Positions 1 through 8,863 of a stretch of DNA of 64,000 nt are shown here, piece after piece (the stretch's first letter is position 1; each line of letters starts with the position of its first letter). This stretch comes from Marinobacterium sp. LSUCC0821. Lineage in GTDB: Bacteria; Pseudomonadota; Gammaproteobacteria; Pseudomonadales; Balneatricaceae. The translations under genes and the position numbers were made by a program. Location: positions 891,501-955,500 of the forward strand of contig NZ_CP051666.1 in NCBI RefSeq assembly GCF_012848475.1. The letters are read 5' to 3'. The notes beneath the pieces were generated by a model that made no database searches, was not told the origin of the DNA, and was given only the letters and a program-made list of their open reading frames with translations.

Positions 1-114
1 CAATGAGGTAGTAAGGAGTCTTCAACGAAACCGTATTAGAGGTCTTTAACATCATCGCACCCAGTCAAAATAAAGCGCGAGATTTTACAGAAATTGAAAT
101 GCTTTAGCGAGTTT

Positions 115-151
115 TGTAGGAGCGCATTCCCTCAAGGAGGGAAGCCGCGAA
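115..151 (+). repeat. REP-like palindromic element, copy 1
   Basis: Conserved arms GTAGGAGCGCATTC and GAAGCCGCGAA flank an 11-base core, CCTCAAGGAGG, which can fold as CCTC/GAGG. The same arms occur at 3620-3655 (inverted) and 3674-3710. Core bases differ between copies but still pair, as expected for a structured intergenic repeat. It lies downstream of aroC, outside any gene. Confidence 0.75.
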
Positions 152-181
152 ATTCAGAGTGTGTAGCGTAATTTGAAGGCG

Positions 182-257
182 GATGACAGGCTGAAGGCTT
201 ATCACTAGTGCCATTTATTAGATCTGAGTCACCGTGACAGGCCTTCAGCCTGTCATC
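182..257. repeat. 17-bp perfect inverted repeat with nested hairpin
   Basis: Bases 182-198 are exactly complementary to 241-257 across a 42-base loop. The right arm is part of a second, compact hairpin (235-242 with 248-255, five-base loop). It sits just downstream of the aroC stop on the minus strand and may work as a transcript end or be another small palindromic repeat. No clear T-run follows. The rest of 1-294 holds the element at 115-151 and no convincing gene. Confidence 0.6.
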
Positions 258-294
258 GGTTTTATCAGCAAGCACCAAAGATTATCGACCGGAA

Positions 295-1392
295 TTAAAG
301 CTGCCCAAGCACCGGTGTATCCACCTTAACATCAGCATTCTGAGCACGGTGGCGAAGTAGATGATCTACCAGCGTCAGTGCCATCATCGCTTCAGCGATA
401 GGCGTTGCACGAATACCAACACAAGGATCGTGACGACCTGTTGTGATCACTTCACAAGCATTGCCATCTTTATCAATACTGCGACCTGGAATACGCATGC
501 TTGAGGTAGGCTTAAGCGCGATGTGGGCAATAATATCTTGGCCACTAGAGATACCACCTAGAATGCCGCCGGCATGGTTAGAGAGGAATCCTTCAGGAGT
601 CATCTCATCACGATGCTCTGTACCCTTTTGCGCTACAGAGGCAAAACCATCACCGATCTCAACACCTTTAACAGCATTGATACTCATGAGGGCATGCGCA
701 AGATCAGCATCCAAGCGATCGAAGATCGGCTCACCCAAACCAACAGGTACACCCGATGCCACTACGGAGATCTTAGCACCTACAGAGTTACCCTCTTTAC
801 GCAACGCATCCATATATTCAGCCATCTGCTCTGCAGCAGCGGCATCCGGGGAGAAGAATGGATTGTTAGCCACTTCATCCCAATTAAAGTTCGCAGGATC
901 AATCGCAATCGGCCCAAGCTGAGATAGGTAACCGCGAATCTCAACACCAAATGCGGCAAGCACTTTCTTGGCTACAGCACCCGCTGCGACACGCATCGCA
1001 GTCTCACGGGCTGATGAGCGACCGCCACCGCGGTAATCGCGAATACCGTATTTGTGATGGTAGGTGTAGTCGGCATGTGCAGGACGGAACTGGTCTTTAA
1101 TATTACCGTAGTCTTTAGAGCGCTGATCGGTATTCTCAATCAACAGGCCGATAGATGTACCGGTCGTCTTCCCTTCAAACACACCTGAGAGGATCTTCAC
1201 CTCATCAGCTTCGCGACGCTGAGTCGTATGACGAGAAGTACCTGGCTTGCGACGATCCAAGTCACCCTGAAGATCATCTTCACAAATCTCGATTCCTGGT
1301 GGGCAACCATCAATAATCGCGCCCAGTGCTGGGCCATGGCTCTCACCAAAGGTGGTAATTGTGAAAAGTTTTCCGTAACTGTTACCGGACAT
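295..1392 (-). CDS. aroC: Chorismate synthase
   Basis: Last step of the shikimate pathway: reduced-FMN-dependent conversion of 5-enolpyruvylshikimate-3-phosphate to chorismate, precursor of aromatic amino acids, folate and quinones; cytosolic. The 365-residue length is normal. Family signatures are visible: [18 protein letters not shown] near the N-terminus, [11 protein letters not shown] around residue 120 and GRHDPCVG around 320. The start is ATG at 1392. It lies 36 bases downstream of prmB on the same strand, so the two are probably cotranscribed, as in many gammaproteobacteria. Confidence 0.98.
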   Translation of the reverse strand: MSGNSYGKLFTITTFGESHGPALGAIIDGCPPGIEICEDDLQGDLDRRKPGTSRHTTQRREADEVKILSGVFEGKTTGTSIGLLIENTDQRSKDYGNIKDQFRPAHADYTYHHKYGIRDYRGGGRSSARETAMRVAAGAVAKKVLAAFGVEIRGYLSQLGPIAIDPANFNWDEVANNPFFSPDAAAAEQMAEYMDALRKEGNSVGAKISVVASGVPVGLGEPIFDRLDADLAHALMSINAVKGVEIGDGFASVAQKGTEHRDEMTPEGFLSNHAGGILGGISSGQDIIAHIALKPTSSMRIPGRSIDKDGNACEVITTGRHDPCVGIRATPIAEAMMALTLVDHLLRHRAQNADVKVDTPVLGQL

Positions 1393-1428
1393 TATCTATT
1401 CCTACTCGTTGAACCGAAGGCTCAAGTG

Positions 1429-2343
1429 TTAAATCAAATCTTGGTGGGCACGCAGTGAAGGGGCATCGATAACAAACACGCCGTTACCTCCCTCTTCCAA
1501 CTCAACCCAAATCAAAGGTAGCTCAGGGTAGGCTTCCATCAGGTGCACCTCTGAGTTACCAACCTCAACAACCAACAGACCCTGTTCGCTCAGATGACGA
1601 CCCGCCTCTTTGAGAATTCGACGCGTAATATCCAAACCATCATGGCCGGAGCCCAATGCCATCTCTGGCTCATGGTGATACTCATTAGGCATTGAGGCAA
1701 GATCTGCTGCATCCACATAAGGTGGGTTGGTCACGATCAGATCGTACACCTCACCATCTAAGGCATTAAAGAGATCACTATGGATGGCACGCACACGATC
1801 TTCAAGTTCGTGGCGCGCAATATTAGTGTTTGCAACCGCTAAAGCATCATCGGATAGATCGACCAGATCTACCTCTGCGTGCTCAAAAGCATAGGCACAG
1901 GCGATACCGATACAGCCACTACCGGTGCATAAATCCAGAACTCGCTCTACATCAACATCGCCTAACCAAGGCTGAAACTCTTGCTCAATCAACTGCGCGA
2001 TAGGTGAGCGTGGAATCAGAACACGATCATCTACGTTAAACGGTAAACCCATAAACCAAGCTTCACCGGTGATGTATGGAAGCGGACGGCGCTGCTGACA
2101 ACGCTGCGCTACATACTCAACAATTTTAGCCCGTTCAGCCGGCAATAGACGAGAATCGAGGAGCTCCAGTGAGCTATCCCAAGGTAGATCCACTGCATTG
2201 AATACCAACTGCAGCGCTTCATTCCACGCCTCATCATGACCATGCCCAAAATAGACCTCATGGCGATTCATTTCGCTAAGGGTCCAACGCAAATAGTCAC
2301 GAAGTGTCACTAGCGTTGAAGTTACGGCTTGATCTGAACTCAT
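1429..2343 (-). CDS. prmB: Ribosomal protein L3 glutamine methyltransferase
   Basis: SAM-dependent N5-methylation of a glutamine in ribosomal protein L3. The 304-residue protein has an N-terminal helical domain, a class I methyltransferase motif (VLDLCTGSGCIG, about residues 135-146) and the NPPY glutamine-methyltransferase signature at 206-209. PrmB is preferred over the paralogue PrmC because of its neighbours: aroC downstream and divergent smrB, the same arrangement as in E. coli. The first gene of a likely prmB-aroC operon, ATG at 2343. Confidence 0.95.
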   Translation of the reverse strand: MSSDQAVTSTLVTLRDYLRWTLSEMNRHEVYFGHGHDEAWNEALQLVFNAVDLPWDSSLELLDSRLLPAERAKIVEYVAQRCQQRRPLPYITGEAWFMGLPFNVDDRVLIPRSPIAQLIEQEFQPWLGDVDVERVLDLCTGSGCIGIACAYAFEHAEVDLVDLSDDALAVANTNIARHELEDRVRAIHSDLFNALDGEVYDLIVTNPPYVDAADLASMPNEYHHEPEMALGSGHDGLDITRRILKEAGRHLSEQGLLVVEVGNSEVHLMEAYPELPLIWVELEEGGNGVFVIDAPSLRAHQDLI

Positions 2344-2397
2344 CTGTAATCCGATAATTGGGTTTTTAAAGATCCGCTAGTTTACCTGTATTCACAC

Positions 2398-2429
2398 TGT
2401 CTGATAAGAGCACTATGTCTGATAAGAGC
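2398..2429 (+). repeat. 14-bp direct repeat spanning the smrB start
   Basis: TGTCTGATAAGAGC occurs at 2398-2411 and again at 2416-2429, offset by 18 bases (six codons, in frame). The second copy overlaps the ATG at 2415; the equivalent position in the first copy is CTG. The AAGAG of the first copy lies where the Shine-Dalgarno sequence of the second would be. Confidence 0.85.
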
Positions 2430-2990
2430 GAGCGATACAGCGATTTCGCTGCATTAAAAGAGGCCTTAAAAGGGGTTAAGCCCATTGCACAGGAGCGTGC
2501 CGATATCGAGCGCCCTTCCAGCAAGGTCGATTCGCGCTCAATTGACTACCGTCGTCAAGCCGCCATGGAGCAAGATGAACTAGTGGTTGATGGCCTTAGT
2601 TCTACTCAGAATGAGCTCCTCAGCGCTGAAGAGAGCGTTCTATTTGCCATGCCAGGTGTGCAGGAGAGGTTACTTAAGCGGATGCAAGCGGGTCACCTTC
2701 CCTGGGAGGCGGGCCTTGATCTTCACGGTTTCTCCATCGATATGGCGCGTGAAGAACTTCACTTATTCATTAAGGAGTGTCGCCGCCGAGGTGACCGTAC
2801 CCTATTGATAGTGCATGGTAAGGCCTATACAGATCCCGGCAAACCAGCATTGATGAAAACCTATGTGACTGGGTGGTTGCAGCAGACCGAGGGTGTCATC
2901 GCTTTTAGTTCTGCACAACCTCAGGATGGCGGCACCGGTGCTCTATATGTATTGCTTAAACGCGACCAAGATCACACACAACGCGACTAA
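2415..2990 (+). CDS. smrB: Smr-domain endonuclease, SmrB-like
   Basis: SmrB is known to cut mRNA between collided ribosomes. The 191-residue protein has a charged N-terminal extension and a C-terminal Smr domain with LDLHGF at 101-106, VHGK at 133-136 and GGTGALYVLL at 172-181, all family hallmarks. It is divergent from prmB, the position of smrB (yfcN) in E. coli, which favours SmrB over SmrA. No strong ribosome-binding site precedes ATG 2415; a weak AAGAG is supplied by an upstream duplicated segment. folE follows after 82 bases. Confidence 0.9.
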   Translation: MSDKSERYSDFAALKEALKGVKPIAQERADIERPSSKVDSRSIDYRRQAAMEQDELVVDGLSSTQNELLSAEESVLFAMPGVQERLLKRMQAGHLPWEAGLDLHGFSIDMAREELHLFIKECRRRGDRTLLIVHGKAYTDPGKPALMKTYVTGWLQQTEGVIAFSSAQPQDGGTGALYVLLKRDQDHTQRD

Positions 2991-3072
2991 TACTTTACCT
3001 AGCGGCCCCATTGGCGTATGTTTGCCGGCTTAGATTTATAGGGACGCAAGCGCCCATCGAGAGGAAAGGGTG

Positions 3073-3612
3073 ATGGAAAAATCATACTCAGAAATCATTG
3101 CAGCACTTGGAGAAGATCTTTCTCGCCCAGGTCTTGTAGATACGCCAAAACGCGCTGCGAAAGCGATGAAATTTTTGACGCGTGGCTATGAGCAGTCGCT
3201 TGATGAGGTTGTAAATGGCGCCCTCTTTCCATCAGATAACTCTGAGATGGTATTGGTAAAAAACATTGAGCTCTACTCAATGTGTGAACACCACATGCTG
3301 CCATTCATTGGTAAAGCACACGTCGCTTACATCCCACAGGGCAAAGTAATTGGCCTCTCTAAGGTTGCACGCATTGTCGATATGTTTGCTCGTCGCCTGC
3401 AGATCCAAGAGCAACTCACTACTGAGATCGCTGAAGCTCTGCAAGAGGTAACAGGCGCGCTAGGCGTTGGCGTTGTGATTGAAGCGCAGCATATGTGTAT
3501 GATGATGCGCGGTGTAGAGAAACAGAACGCAATGATGAAGACTTCAATGATGCTTGGCTCATTCCGCTCAAACCCAGCCACTCGCGCTGAGTTCTTGTCG
3601 CTTGTTAATTAA
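3073..3612 (+). CDS. folE: GTP cyclohydrolase I (type IA)
   Basis: Converts GTP to 7,8-dihydroneopterin triphosphate, the first step of folate (and queuosine precursor) synthesis. The zinc-binding CEHH motif lies near residue 71 and the second ligand Cys is in HMCMMMRG near 142, so this is the zinc-dependent type. About 179 residues, typical of short bacterial FolE. ATG 3073 is chosen over GTG 3070 because GAGGAAAGG (3061-3069) is well spaced for it. It is followed by the palindromic repeat pair at 3620-3710. Confidence 0.96.
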   Translation: MEKSYSEIIAALGEDLSRPGLVDTPKRAAKAMKFLTRGYEQSLDEVVNGALFPSDNSEMVLVKNIELYSMCEHHMLPFIGKAHVAYIPQGKVIGLSKVARIVDMFARRLQIQEQLTTEIAEALQEVTGALGVGVVIEAQHMCMMMRGVEKQNAMMKTSMMLGSFRSNPATRAEFLSLVN

Positions 3613-3619
3613 TTTTTGA

Positions 3620-3655
3620 TTCGCGGCTTCAGGCTTCGCCTGAATGCGCTCCTAC
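3620..3655 (-). repeat. REP-like palindromic element, copy 2 (inverted)
   Basis: Read on the minus strand this has the same arms as copies 1 and 3 around the core AGGCGAAGCCT, a perfect AGGC/GCCT hairpin. It starts eight bases after the folE stop and points towards copy 3, so the two form an inverted pair that may end transcription of both convergent genes. Confidence 0.8.
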
Positions 3656-3673
3656 GGTGTTTTTTTAAAGTAA

Positions 3674-3710
3674 TGTAGGAGCGCATTCCCGCAAAGTGGG
3701 AAGCCGCGAA
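3674..3710 (+). repeat. REP-like palindromic element, copy 3
   Basis: GTAGGAGCGCATTC, core CCGCAAAGTGG (CCGC pairs with GTGG through one G-T wobble), then GAAGCCGCGAA. It ends four bases before the stop of the convergent gene at 3715. With copy 2 it makes a head-to-head pair separated by 18 bases. Confidence 0.8.
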
Positions 3711-3714
3711 AAAT

Positions 3715-4533
3715 CTACCTAACAATCACCACCACAACTGCTCTATCCGCACCCAACACACTCGGCGCTAACGCACCTATGCCGTAGGTTTCAATCGCAT
3801 CTTTCGATACTCCAGCCGCAATAAGTTTTTCTGCCAGTTGATCGACCATCGCCTCAGACTCGCGCTGAGCTAGGGATTGATCCAATCCCGCCTGATGTCC
3901 AACAAGACGGATAACACTTGTAGATGCTTTCAACATTGTAGCGAGCTGATTCACGGTGGTCTCTTTGAGATCGGGAAGCTTCACCCAGCCACGCTCACTC
4001 AAAAGATTGATCCACGCTGTGGTATCACTACCCTGCTTTATCTGATCTATATGCAGATAGACGCGCTGATTGCCGCGTCGGTTAGCGTAGATTGAGTAGA
4101 AGTCGCCATTGAGCTGCAGTGCGACATAACGTTGAAAATCATCACGACCATAGAGAGCTGGATTCTGGAACAGATCATTTGCCCAGATATTGCTAGCACC
4201 ACAATCACGACCTTCACACTCAAATAGCAACTCGGCACCCACAGCAAGAAGCTGCTCACGCACTGAATCTAGCGCCTCTGAGGGCTCATGAGACTTAGGA
4301 TACTCCCAGGTCAATCGGCTCAACTCACCGGATAGGCGTATTTCGTTACCAATACGAATGGTACGATTGATCTTCACTACCGCACCCAGTGCCAAACGAT
4401 AGTCATTCGTCTGCTGCTGCAACTCTTTATCGAGCTTTGCAAGAGGACCAGGATTCACAACAGAGATTGACCCCTGATCAGCCCAAACCCCTGTGGTGAT
4501 CGTAACTAAAAGAGTAAAAAGCAGCTTTCTCAT
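3715..4533 (-). CDS. Exported DUF4892-like protein with OmpA-like C-terminus
   Basis: About 272 residues from ATG 4533, chosen because a GAGAG ribosome-binding site precedes it and the product then begins with a signal peptide (MRKLLFTLLVTITTGVWA, cleavage expected after WADQ or nearby). The middle region resembles DUF4892 proteins of Pseudomonas. The last 100 residues (VIRLVGHQAG, ESEAMVDQLAEKLIAAGV, YGIGALAP) resemble an OmpA-type peptidoglycan-associated fold, suggesting a periplasmic or envelope role. Precise function is unknown. Last gene of the minus-strand train, 26 bases after the hydrolase gene. Confidence 0.7.
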   Translation of the reverse strand: MRKLLFTLLVTITTGVWADQGSISVVNPGPLAKLDKELQQQTNDYRLALGAVVKINRTIRIGNEIRLSGELSRLTWEYPKSHEPSEALDSVREQLLAVGAELLFECEGRDCGASNIWANDLFQNPALYGRDDFQRYVALQLNGDFYSIYANRRGNQRVYLHIDQIKQGSDTTAWINLLSERGWVKLPDLKETTVNQLATMLKASTSVIRLVGHQAGLDQSLAQRESEAMVDQLAEKLIAAGVSKDAIETYGIGALAPSVLGADRAVVVVIVR

Positions 4534-4559
4534 GATTCTCTCAACTTTAACTAACATTA

Positions 4560-5411
4560 CTATTGAGCATAGAAACTGTTGAAGCGTTGTGCGAGTTCAG
4601 AGACCACAGCATCCTCTAGATGCAGGTGATGCCCTCCAGGCAAAACAACGAGCTCTATATTTTTTACATACGGCATTCGCGCTTTAGCCCGATCAACGTC
4701 TAACCCCTGCTCACCTACAATCAACAACGCGGGTGCACTGATCTCGCCAAGTACTGCTTCGACCTGCTGCTCTGTTAGACGAATCGCCGTGGGGTATTTC
4801 AATCGTGGATCTACGCGCAGTGTTAGATGATCCTGCGACTCACCCTGCTCTTCACAGGCTCTCATCACCAGCCGTTTAGCAGCATCCGTTGGCACAGGAA
4901 AACGCCCAGTAGCGCGTGATCTAAAAAGAAGTTCAGCAGGACGATGTTGAGCCGTTTTTGCTGGCATCACCAAGGTATCGAAAGAGCCGCGCAGACGCGC
5001 AGTTAGCTCTTCTGGTGAATCAACAACTGGACCCAGGTTTTCAATCAAACCAAGCTTTGAGACAGCCTCTGGCCAGGTGCCTGCATAGAGCGACGCAATA
5101 CCCGCACCCAGGGAGTGACCCAAAAGATAGATCGGCTCAGAAGTTAGCTGCAGGTGGATCTTACGAAGATCTTCAACATAGGACCAGATAGGGTAACCAG
5201 CATCAGCACTGCGCCAGTCAGATTGACCATGACCTGCAAGATCAATAGCGATGACGCAATACTCCGATAGCAACGGCGCCAACTTATAAAAGCTCTCTGC
5301 GTTATCTAACCAGCCATGGACTGCAAGCAGCGTTGGTTTGCTAGCATCGCCCCACTGGAGTGCCGCGACTTTTCGCTCACCTAGATCAAAACTGCGTGAA
5401 ATTGGTGTCAT
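4560..5411 (-). CDS. Alpha/beta hydrolase
   Basis: A 283-residue cytosolic alpha/beta-fold hydrolase. The oxyanion region VHGWLDNAES, nucleophile elbow GHSLGAG (Ser about 100), and the C-terminal GGHHLHLED carrying the catalytic His are visible. It resembles the epoxide hydrolase/esterase-like (serine hydrolase-like) group; substrate unknown. Its ATG overlaps the stop of the upstream sixA-like gene by four bases (ATGA), implying translational coupling. Confidence 0.85.
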   Translation of the reverse strand: MTPISRSFDLGERKVAALQWGDASKPTLLAVHGWLDNAESFYKLAPLLSEYCVIAIDLAGHGQSDWRSADAGYPIWSYVEDLRKIHLQLTSEPIYLLGHSLGAGIASLYAGTWPEAVSKLGLIENLGPVVDSPEELTARLRGSFDTLVMPAKTAQHRPAELLFRSRATGRFPVPTDAAKRLVMRACEEQGESQDHLTLRVDPRLKYPTAIRLTEQQVEAVLGEISAPALLIVGEQGLDVDRAKARMPYVKNIELVVLPGGHHLHLEDAVVSELAQRFNSFYAQ

Positions 5412-5863
5412 GGTGAAAATGTATAACTTTTAAGTAGCGTACCTAAACCGGCTACAGGAAGGTCCGCCTCTATAGCCATAATCTGAGCAGGAATAAAACG
5501 ATAGCCAAGGCTATTGCCACCTTCGACAAGGAGAGATGCAATCTCACCCACCATCGGCATGTGAGTTACGAGCAAAATAACAGAATCCTCTGCCATCTCC
5601 AGCAGATGGCTCAGCACCCACTCAGGATCTTGATCGGGCATTAACCAATCAACCGTTTGATATTCACAACCTGGCAAGAAGCAATTTATGGTCTGCTGTG
5701 TGCGTTGATAGGGGCTGACGAAGATATCCGTCACAGACTCAAGGAGTGATGCCAAATCATTAGGGCGACTTGCCAAAGAGGCAACACCATAATCGGTTAG
5801 TACTCGGAGTTCATCTGGGAAACCCGGTGCTGACTCAGCATGTCGCATCAGTAGAATCTTCAA
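5408..5863 (-). CDS. sixA: Histidine phosphatase SixA-like
   Basis: A 151-residue histidine phosphatase superfamily protein. The RHA catalytic signature is in LLMRHAES at the N-terminus, and the second catalytic His region is LLVTHMPMVG near residue 100. SixA dephosphorylates phosphohistidine on HPt domains; that exact role here is inferred from size and similarity. The start is TTG at 5863, supported by AGGAG upstream. It lies between gpsA (30 bases upstream) and an overlapping alpha/beta hydrolase. Confidence 0.88.
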   Translation of the reverse strand: MKILLMRHAESAPGFPDELRVLTDYGVASLASRPNDLASLLESVTDIFVSPYQRTQQTINCFLPGCEYQTVDWLMPDQDPEWVLSHLLEMAEDSVILLVTHMPMVGEIASLLVEGGNSLGYRFIPAQIMAIEADLPVAGLGTLLKSYTFSP

Positions 5864-5893
5864 ACGAACACTCCTTAAAAAGAATTTGAAAAA

Positions 5894-6913
5894 CTATTTG
5901 GCGAGGGTGAATTCAACGTCTGCGTTCTGCACAGCGCCCATCATCTGACCAATAACCTTTTCAAGCGGCGCTTGATTGAACACCACCTCGTAGAGGCCTC
6001 GAACGAGTGGCATGTAGACATCCTGTTGATCAGAGTGTTCACGAACCAGTTTGAGGGTATTCACACCCTCTGCAACCTCACCTAGCTCAGCGACTGCCTC
6101 TTCAAGAGATTTGCCCTGGCCTAATGCATAGCCTACACGGTAGTTACGACTGAGCGGTGATAGACAGGTCACAATCAAATCACCGACGCCGGCAAGTCCA
6201 AGGAAGGTCATAGGATTTGCCCCCATACTCACAGCAAGACGACTCATCTCCGCAAGCGAACGCGTAACCAACATCGCTTTAGTATTCTCACCCATACCCA
6301 TCGCTGCCCCCATTCCCGAGGCGATCGCATAGATATTCTTTAGGGTACCGCCAAGCTCAACACCAAAGGTATCGCTGCTTGCATAGACACGGAAGTAGGT
6401 AGATTGAAGCAGTGTTTGAACTAGACTCTGAACCTGCTCATGAGCACTTGCAATCACCGTTGCTGTTAGCTCACGGTTAGCAATCTCTTTAGCCAGGTTT
6501 GGGCCGCTAATAACGCCGTTTGGGTTATTAGGTGCCTCTTGAGTCATCACCTGACTCATCAGTTGGAAAGTGCCCGCTTCAATACCCTTGGTCGTACTGA
6601 TAAGCAGTTGAGAGTCATTTAGGAAAGGCTTGGCCTGCTTCAACACCGATCTAAAGCTGCTACTTGGAATAGCGATAAAGACAACTTCAGCACCTGAGAG
6701 TACAGATTCGATATCTGAAGAGGCTAGCAGAGAATCGGCCAAGGTGAGTTTTGGCACATAGCGACTGTTAACGCGTGATTGATTAATCGCATCAGCCGTT
6801 TCAGGCGTTCTTACCCAAAGATGTGCCGGTATACCCTTCTCAGCCACCAGATTGGCAATGACGGTACCAAAACTACCGCCACCGAGCACAGCAACCTTAG
6901 AAACCGTTGCCAT
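5894..6913 (-). CDS. gpsA: NAD(P)-dependent glycerol-3-phosphate dehydrogenase
   Basis: Reduces dihydroxyacetone phosphate to sn-glycerol 3-phosphate for phospholipid synthesis. The 339-residue protein shows the N-terminal dinucleotide-binding GGGSFGTVIANL, the TTKGIE segment, the catalytic-Lys region LKNIYAIASG and the GVGDLIVTC segment typical of the family. ATG 6913 has an AAGGGG ribosome-binding site. It sits between a small membrane protein gene and the sixA-like gene with about 30 bases on each side, consistent with one transcript. Confidence 0.97.
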   Translation of the reverse strand: MATVSKVAVLGGGSFGTVIANLVAEKGIPAHLWVRTPETADAINQSRVNSRYVPKLTLADSLLASSDIESVLSGAEVVFIAIPSSSFRSVLKQAKPFLNDSQLLISTTKGIEAGTFQLMSQVMTQEAPNNPNGVISGPNLAKEIANRELTATVIASAHEQVQSLVQTLLQSTYFRVYASSDTFGVELGGTLKNIYAIASGMGAAMGMGENTKAMLVTRSLAEMSRLAVSMGANPMTFLGLAGVGDLIVTCLSPLSRNYRVGYALGQGKSLEEAVAELGEVAEGVNTLKLVREHSDQQDVYMPLVRGLYEVVFNQAPLEKVIGQMMGAVQNADVEFTLAK

Positions 6914-6943
6914 ATAAACCCCTTAACGCTTAACCACGTACGT

Positions 6944-7156
6944 TTAACCCAACGAGTCGAGCAAACGCTCGACCAGTCGAAATAGAAAACCCACTATCAA
7001 CCAAGAGATGCCAGCGATTACCAGAAACAAAAGCAACTGCGTGATATCACCTGAGTTTTGAAAACCCAACAGACCTAGCACTACAAAGAGCGCACTCACA
7101 ATCATTGCGATAATGCGCTCAACTTTGGCCAGGCCGTGTCGATCTTCACGACTCAT
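6944..7156 (-). CDS. Small two-helix membrane protein
   Basis: A 70-residue protein that I cannot assign to a function. After a charged N-terminus ([15 protein letters not shown]) come two hydrophobic helices, about 16-33 and 39-58, then a short charged tail. Its ATG overlaps the stop of the helicase gene by four bases (ATGA), so translation is probably coupled. It precedes gpsA by 30 bases. Being in frame, coupled and clearly membrane-like makes it likely real. Confidence 0.75.
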   Translation of the reverse strand: MSREDRHGLAKVERIIAMIVSALFVVLGLLGFQNSGDITQLLLFLVIAGISWLIVGFLFRLVERLLDSLG

Positions 7157-8841
7157 GACTTAGTGCTATTCTCTTCTTCTGATGATTCAGCTGTCTCTTC
7201 CGATCCAGTTGACTCTTCAGCTGTCTTTGGCTCTTCTGCTACTGCTACTGCTACTGCTTCAACTTCTTCAGTCTCTGCAGGAGCCGATTCTTCAACAACA
7301 GCATCTTCAACAGCAGGTTCTTCAACAGCAACCTCTTCAACCTCAGCAGGAGCCTCTTCAGTAGTCGCATCTTCAACGGCAGTCTCGTCAGAAGCAACCT
7401 CTGACTCAACTACACAACAGCTCGCTTCGCCCGCAGTCTCTTCATCGCTCACTTCGTCAGATGCGATCTCATCAACGGGAGCTTCAGCTGCTGGTTTCTC
7501 TGCAACCTCAGGCGATTTAAGTAGCTCTGGATCTGGGTGGATACACTCAAGTTTCACACCTGTTTGCGCTTCGATCTCTGGGATCAAAAATGAGTCATCC
7601 TCACAAGCGAAACAGATTGAAGTCCCGGTAGCTCCAGCACGACCAGTACGACCAATACGGTGCACGTAGTCATCGGCATCTTCAGGTAACTGGTAGTTTA
7701 CGACGTGACTCACACCATCGATGTGGATACCGCGACCTGCCACATCTGTTGCCACAAGCACTTCGATAGAGCCATTGCGGAATCCTTCGAGTGTTTTGAT
7801 ACGTTTCTGCTGTGGAATTTCACCTGACATCATCGCTGCTTTCACACCGTCACGAGATAGTCGCTCAGCAAGGGCACGTGTTTGATGACGACGGTTACAG
7901 AATACAATCGCCTTATCGATACCGTTCACCTTTAAGTAGTTACGAAGCAGGTTGTACTTCTCAGAACTAGATACAAGGTAAACCTCTTGGCTCACGTTAT
8001 CGGTCGTCTTGTGCTCTGACTCGATCTCGATCGTCACTGGATCACGCGTCCATTGTGCAGCAAGGCGCATAATCTCATCGGTGAAGGTCGCACTGTAGAG
8101 TAGGGTTTGACGCTCTGCCCCCTTACGAGGAGTAGAGCGAATGATGGTACGAACATCAGGAATGAAGCCCATGCTGAGCATGCGATCCGCTTCATCAAGC
8201 ACAAGAACCTCTACGTTGTAGAGATCGATATCCTGGCTACGTACGAAGTCGATTAGACGACCAGGTGTTGCTACCAGAATATCCACTGGGGCTTCAGCAA
8301 GCGCCGCACGCTGCACGTCATAATCCATACCGCCAACAAGCGATACGATTTTTAGACCCGTGTACTTACAAAGACCTTCAGCATCGGCAGCAATCTGCAG
8401 CGCCAATTCGCGGGTCGGGGCGATAATCAATGCACGCGGCTCAGCAAAACGAGGCTGCACATCCAATTTAAAGTCGAGAAGATCGGTAATGAGACCAATC
8501 AGGAATGCCGCTGTTTTGCCGGTACCCGTTTGTGCCTTACCGATGATATCCAAACCCTGAAGGGCCGGCTTGATAGTCGCCGCCTGAATAGGTGTCGCAT
8601 ACTCAAAGCCAAGCTCATGGATACCGCGCATGAGTGAGTCAGGAAGGTAGAAGTCGTGGAAACGTACCTTACCCTCTTCTTCTGCCACCACGAACTGGTC
8701 TAGGCTCCATTCGCCTGACTGCACTTCAGTCGTTTTCGGCTTCTTCTCAACAGACTTACGTGGACGGCGACGCTGAGTGCGACGACGCTTAGTGTTCTCT
8801 TCAGAATTAGTCTGTTCGATGTTGTTCTCTTCAATACTCAA
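7153..8841 (-). CDS. rhlB: DEAD-box RNA helicase, RhlB-like, with long acidic tail
   Basis: ATP-dependent RNA unwinding; RhlB-type proteins act with RNase E in RNA decay. The 562-residue protein has a basic N-terminus ([11 protein letters not shown]), a Q motif (YATPIQ), Walker [16 protein letters not shown] and [10 protein letters not shown], ending near residue 425. The remaining roughly 130 residues are a low-complexity tail rich in Glu, Ala, Val, Thr and Ser. No ATG exists at the N-terminus; the start is taken as TTG 8841, just after an in-frame stop. It lies 22 bases after dinG. Confidence 0.9.
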   Translation of the reverse strand: MSIEENNIEQTNSEENTKRRRTQRRRPRKSVEKKPKTTEVQSGEWSLDQFVVAEEEGKVRFHDFYLPDSLMRGIHELGFEYATPIQAATIKPALQGLDIIGKAQTGTGKTAAFLIGLITDLLDFKLDVQPRFAEPRALIIAPTRELALQIAADAEGLCKYTGLKIVSLVGGMDYDVQRAALAEAPVDILVATPGRLIDFVRSQDIDLYNVEVLVLDEADRMLSMGFIPDVRTIIRSTPRKGAERQTLLYSATFTDEIMRLAAQWTRDPVTIEIESEHKTTDNVSQEVYLVSSSEKYNLLRNYLKVNGIDKAIVFCNRRHQTRALAERLSRDGVKAAMMSGEIPQQKRIKTLEGFRNGSIEVLVATDVAGRGIHIDGVSHVVNYQLPEDADDYVHRIGRTGRAGATGTSICFACEDDSFLIPEIEAQTGVKLECIHPDPELLKSPEVAEKPAAEAPVDEIASDEVSDEETAGEASCCVVESEVASDETAVEDATTEEAPAEVEEVAVEEPAVEDAVVEESAPAETEEVEAVAVAVAEEPKTAEESTGSEETAESSEEENSTKS

Positions 8842-8863
8842 AATCAGGATCTCTCAATATGGA

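Noticed and set aside
443-927. Plus-strand frames opposite aroC
   Set aside because: They lie wholly within a certain gene, have no ribosome-binding site and no recognisable protein features.
7136-7669. Ser/Ala/Thr-rich plus-strand open frame
   Set aside because: It is the complement of the helicase's repetitive acidic tail; codon bias and low complexity explain the long frame.
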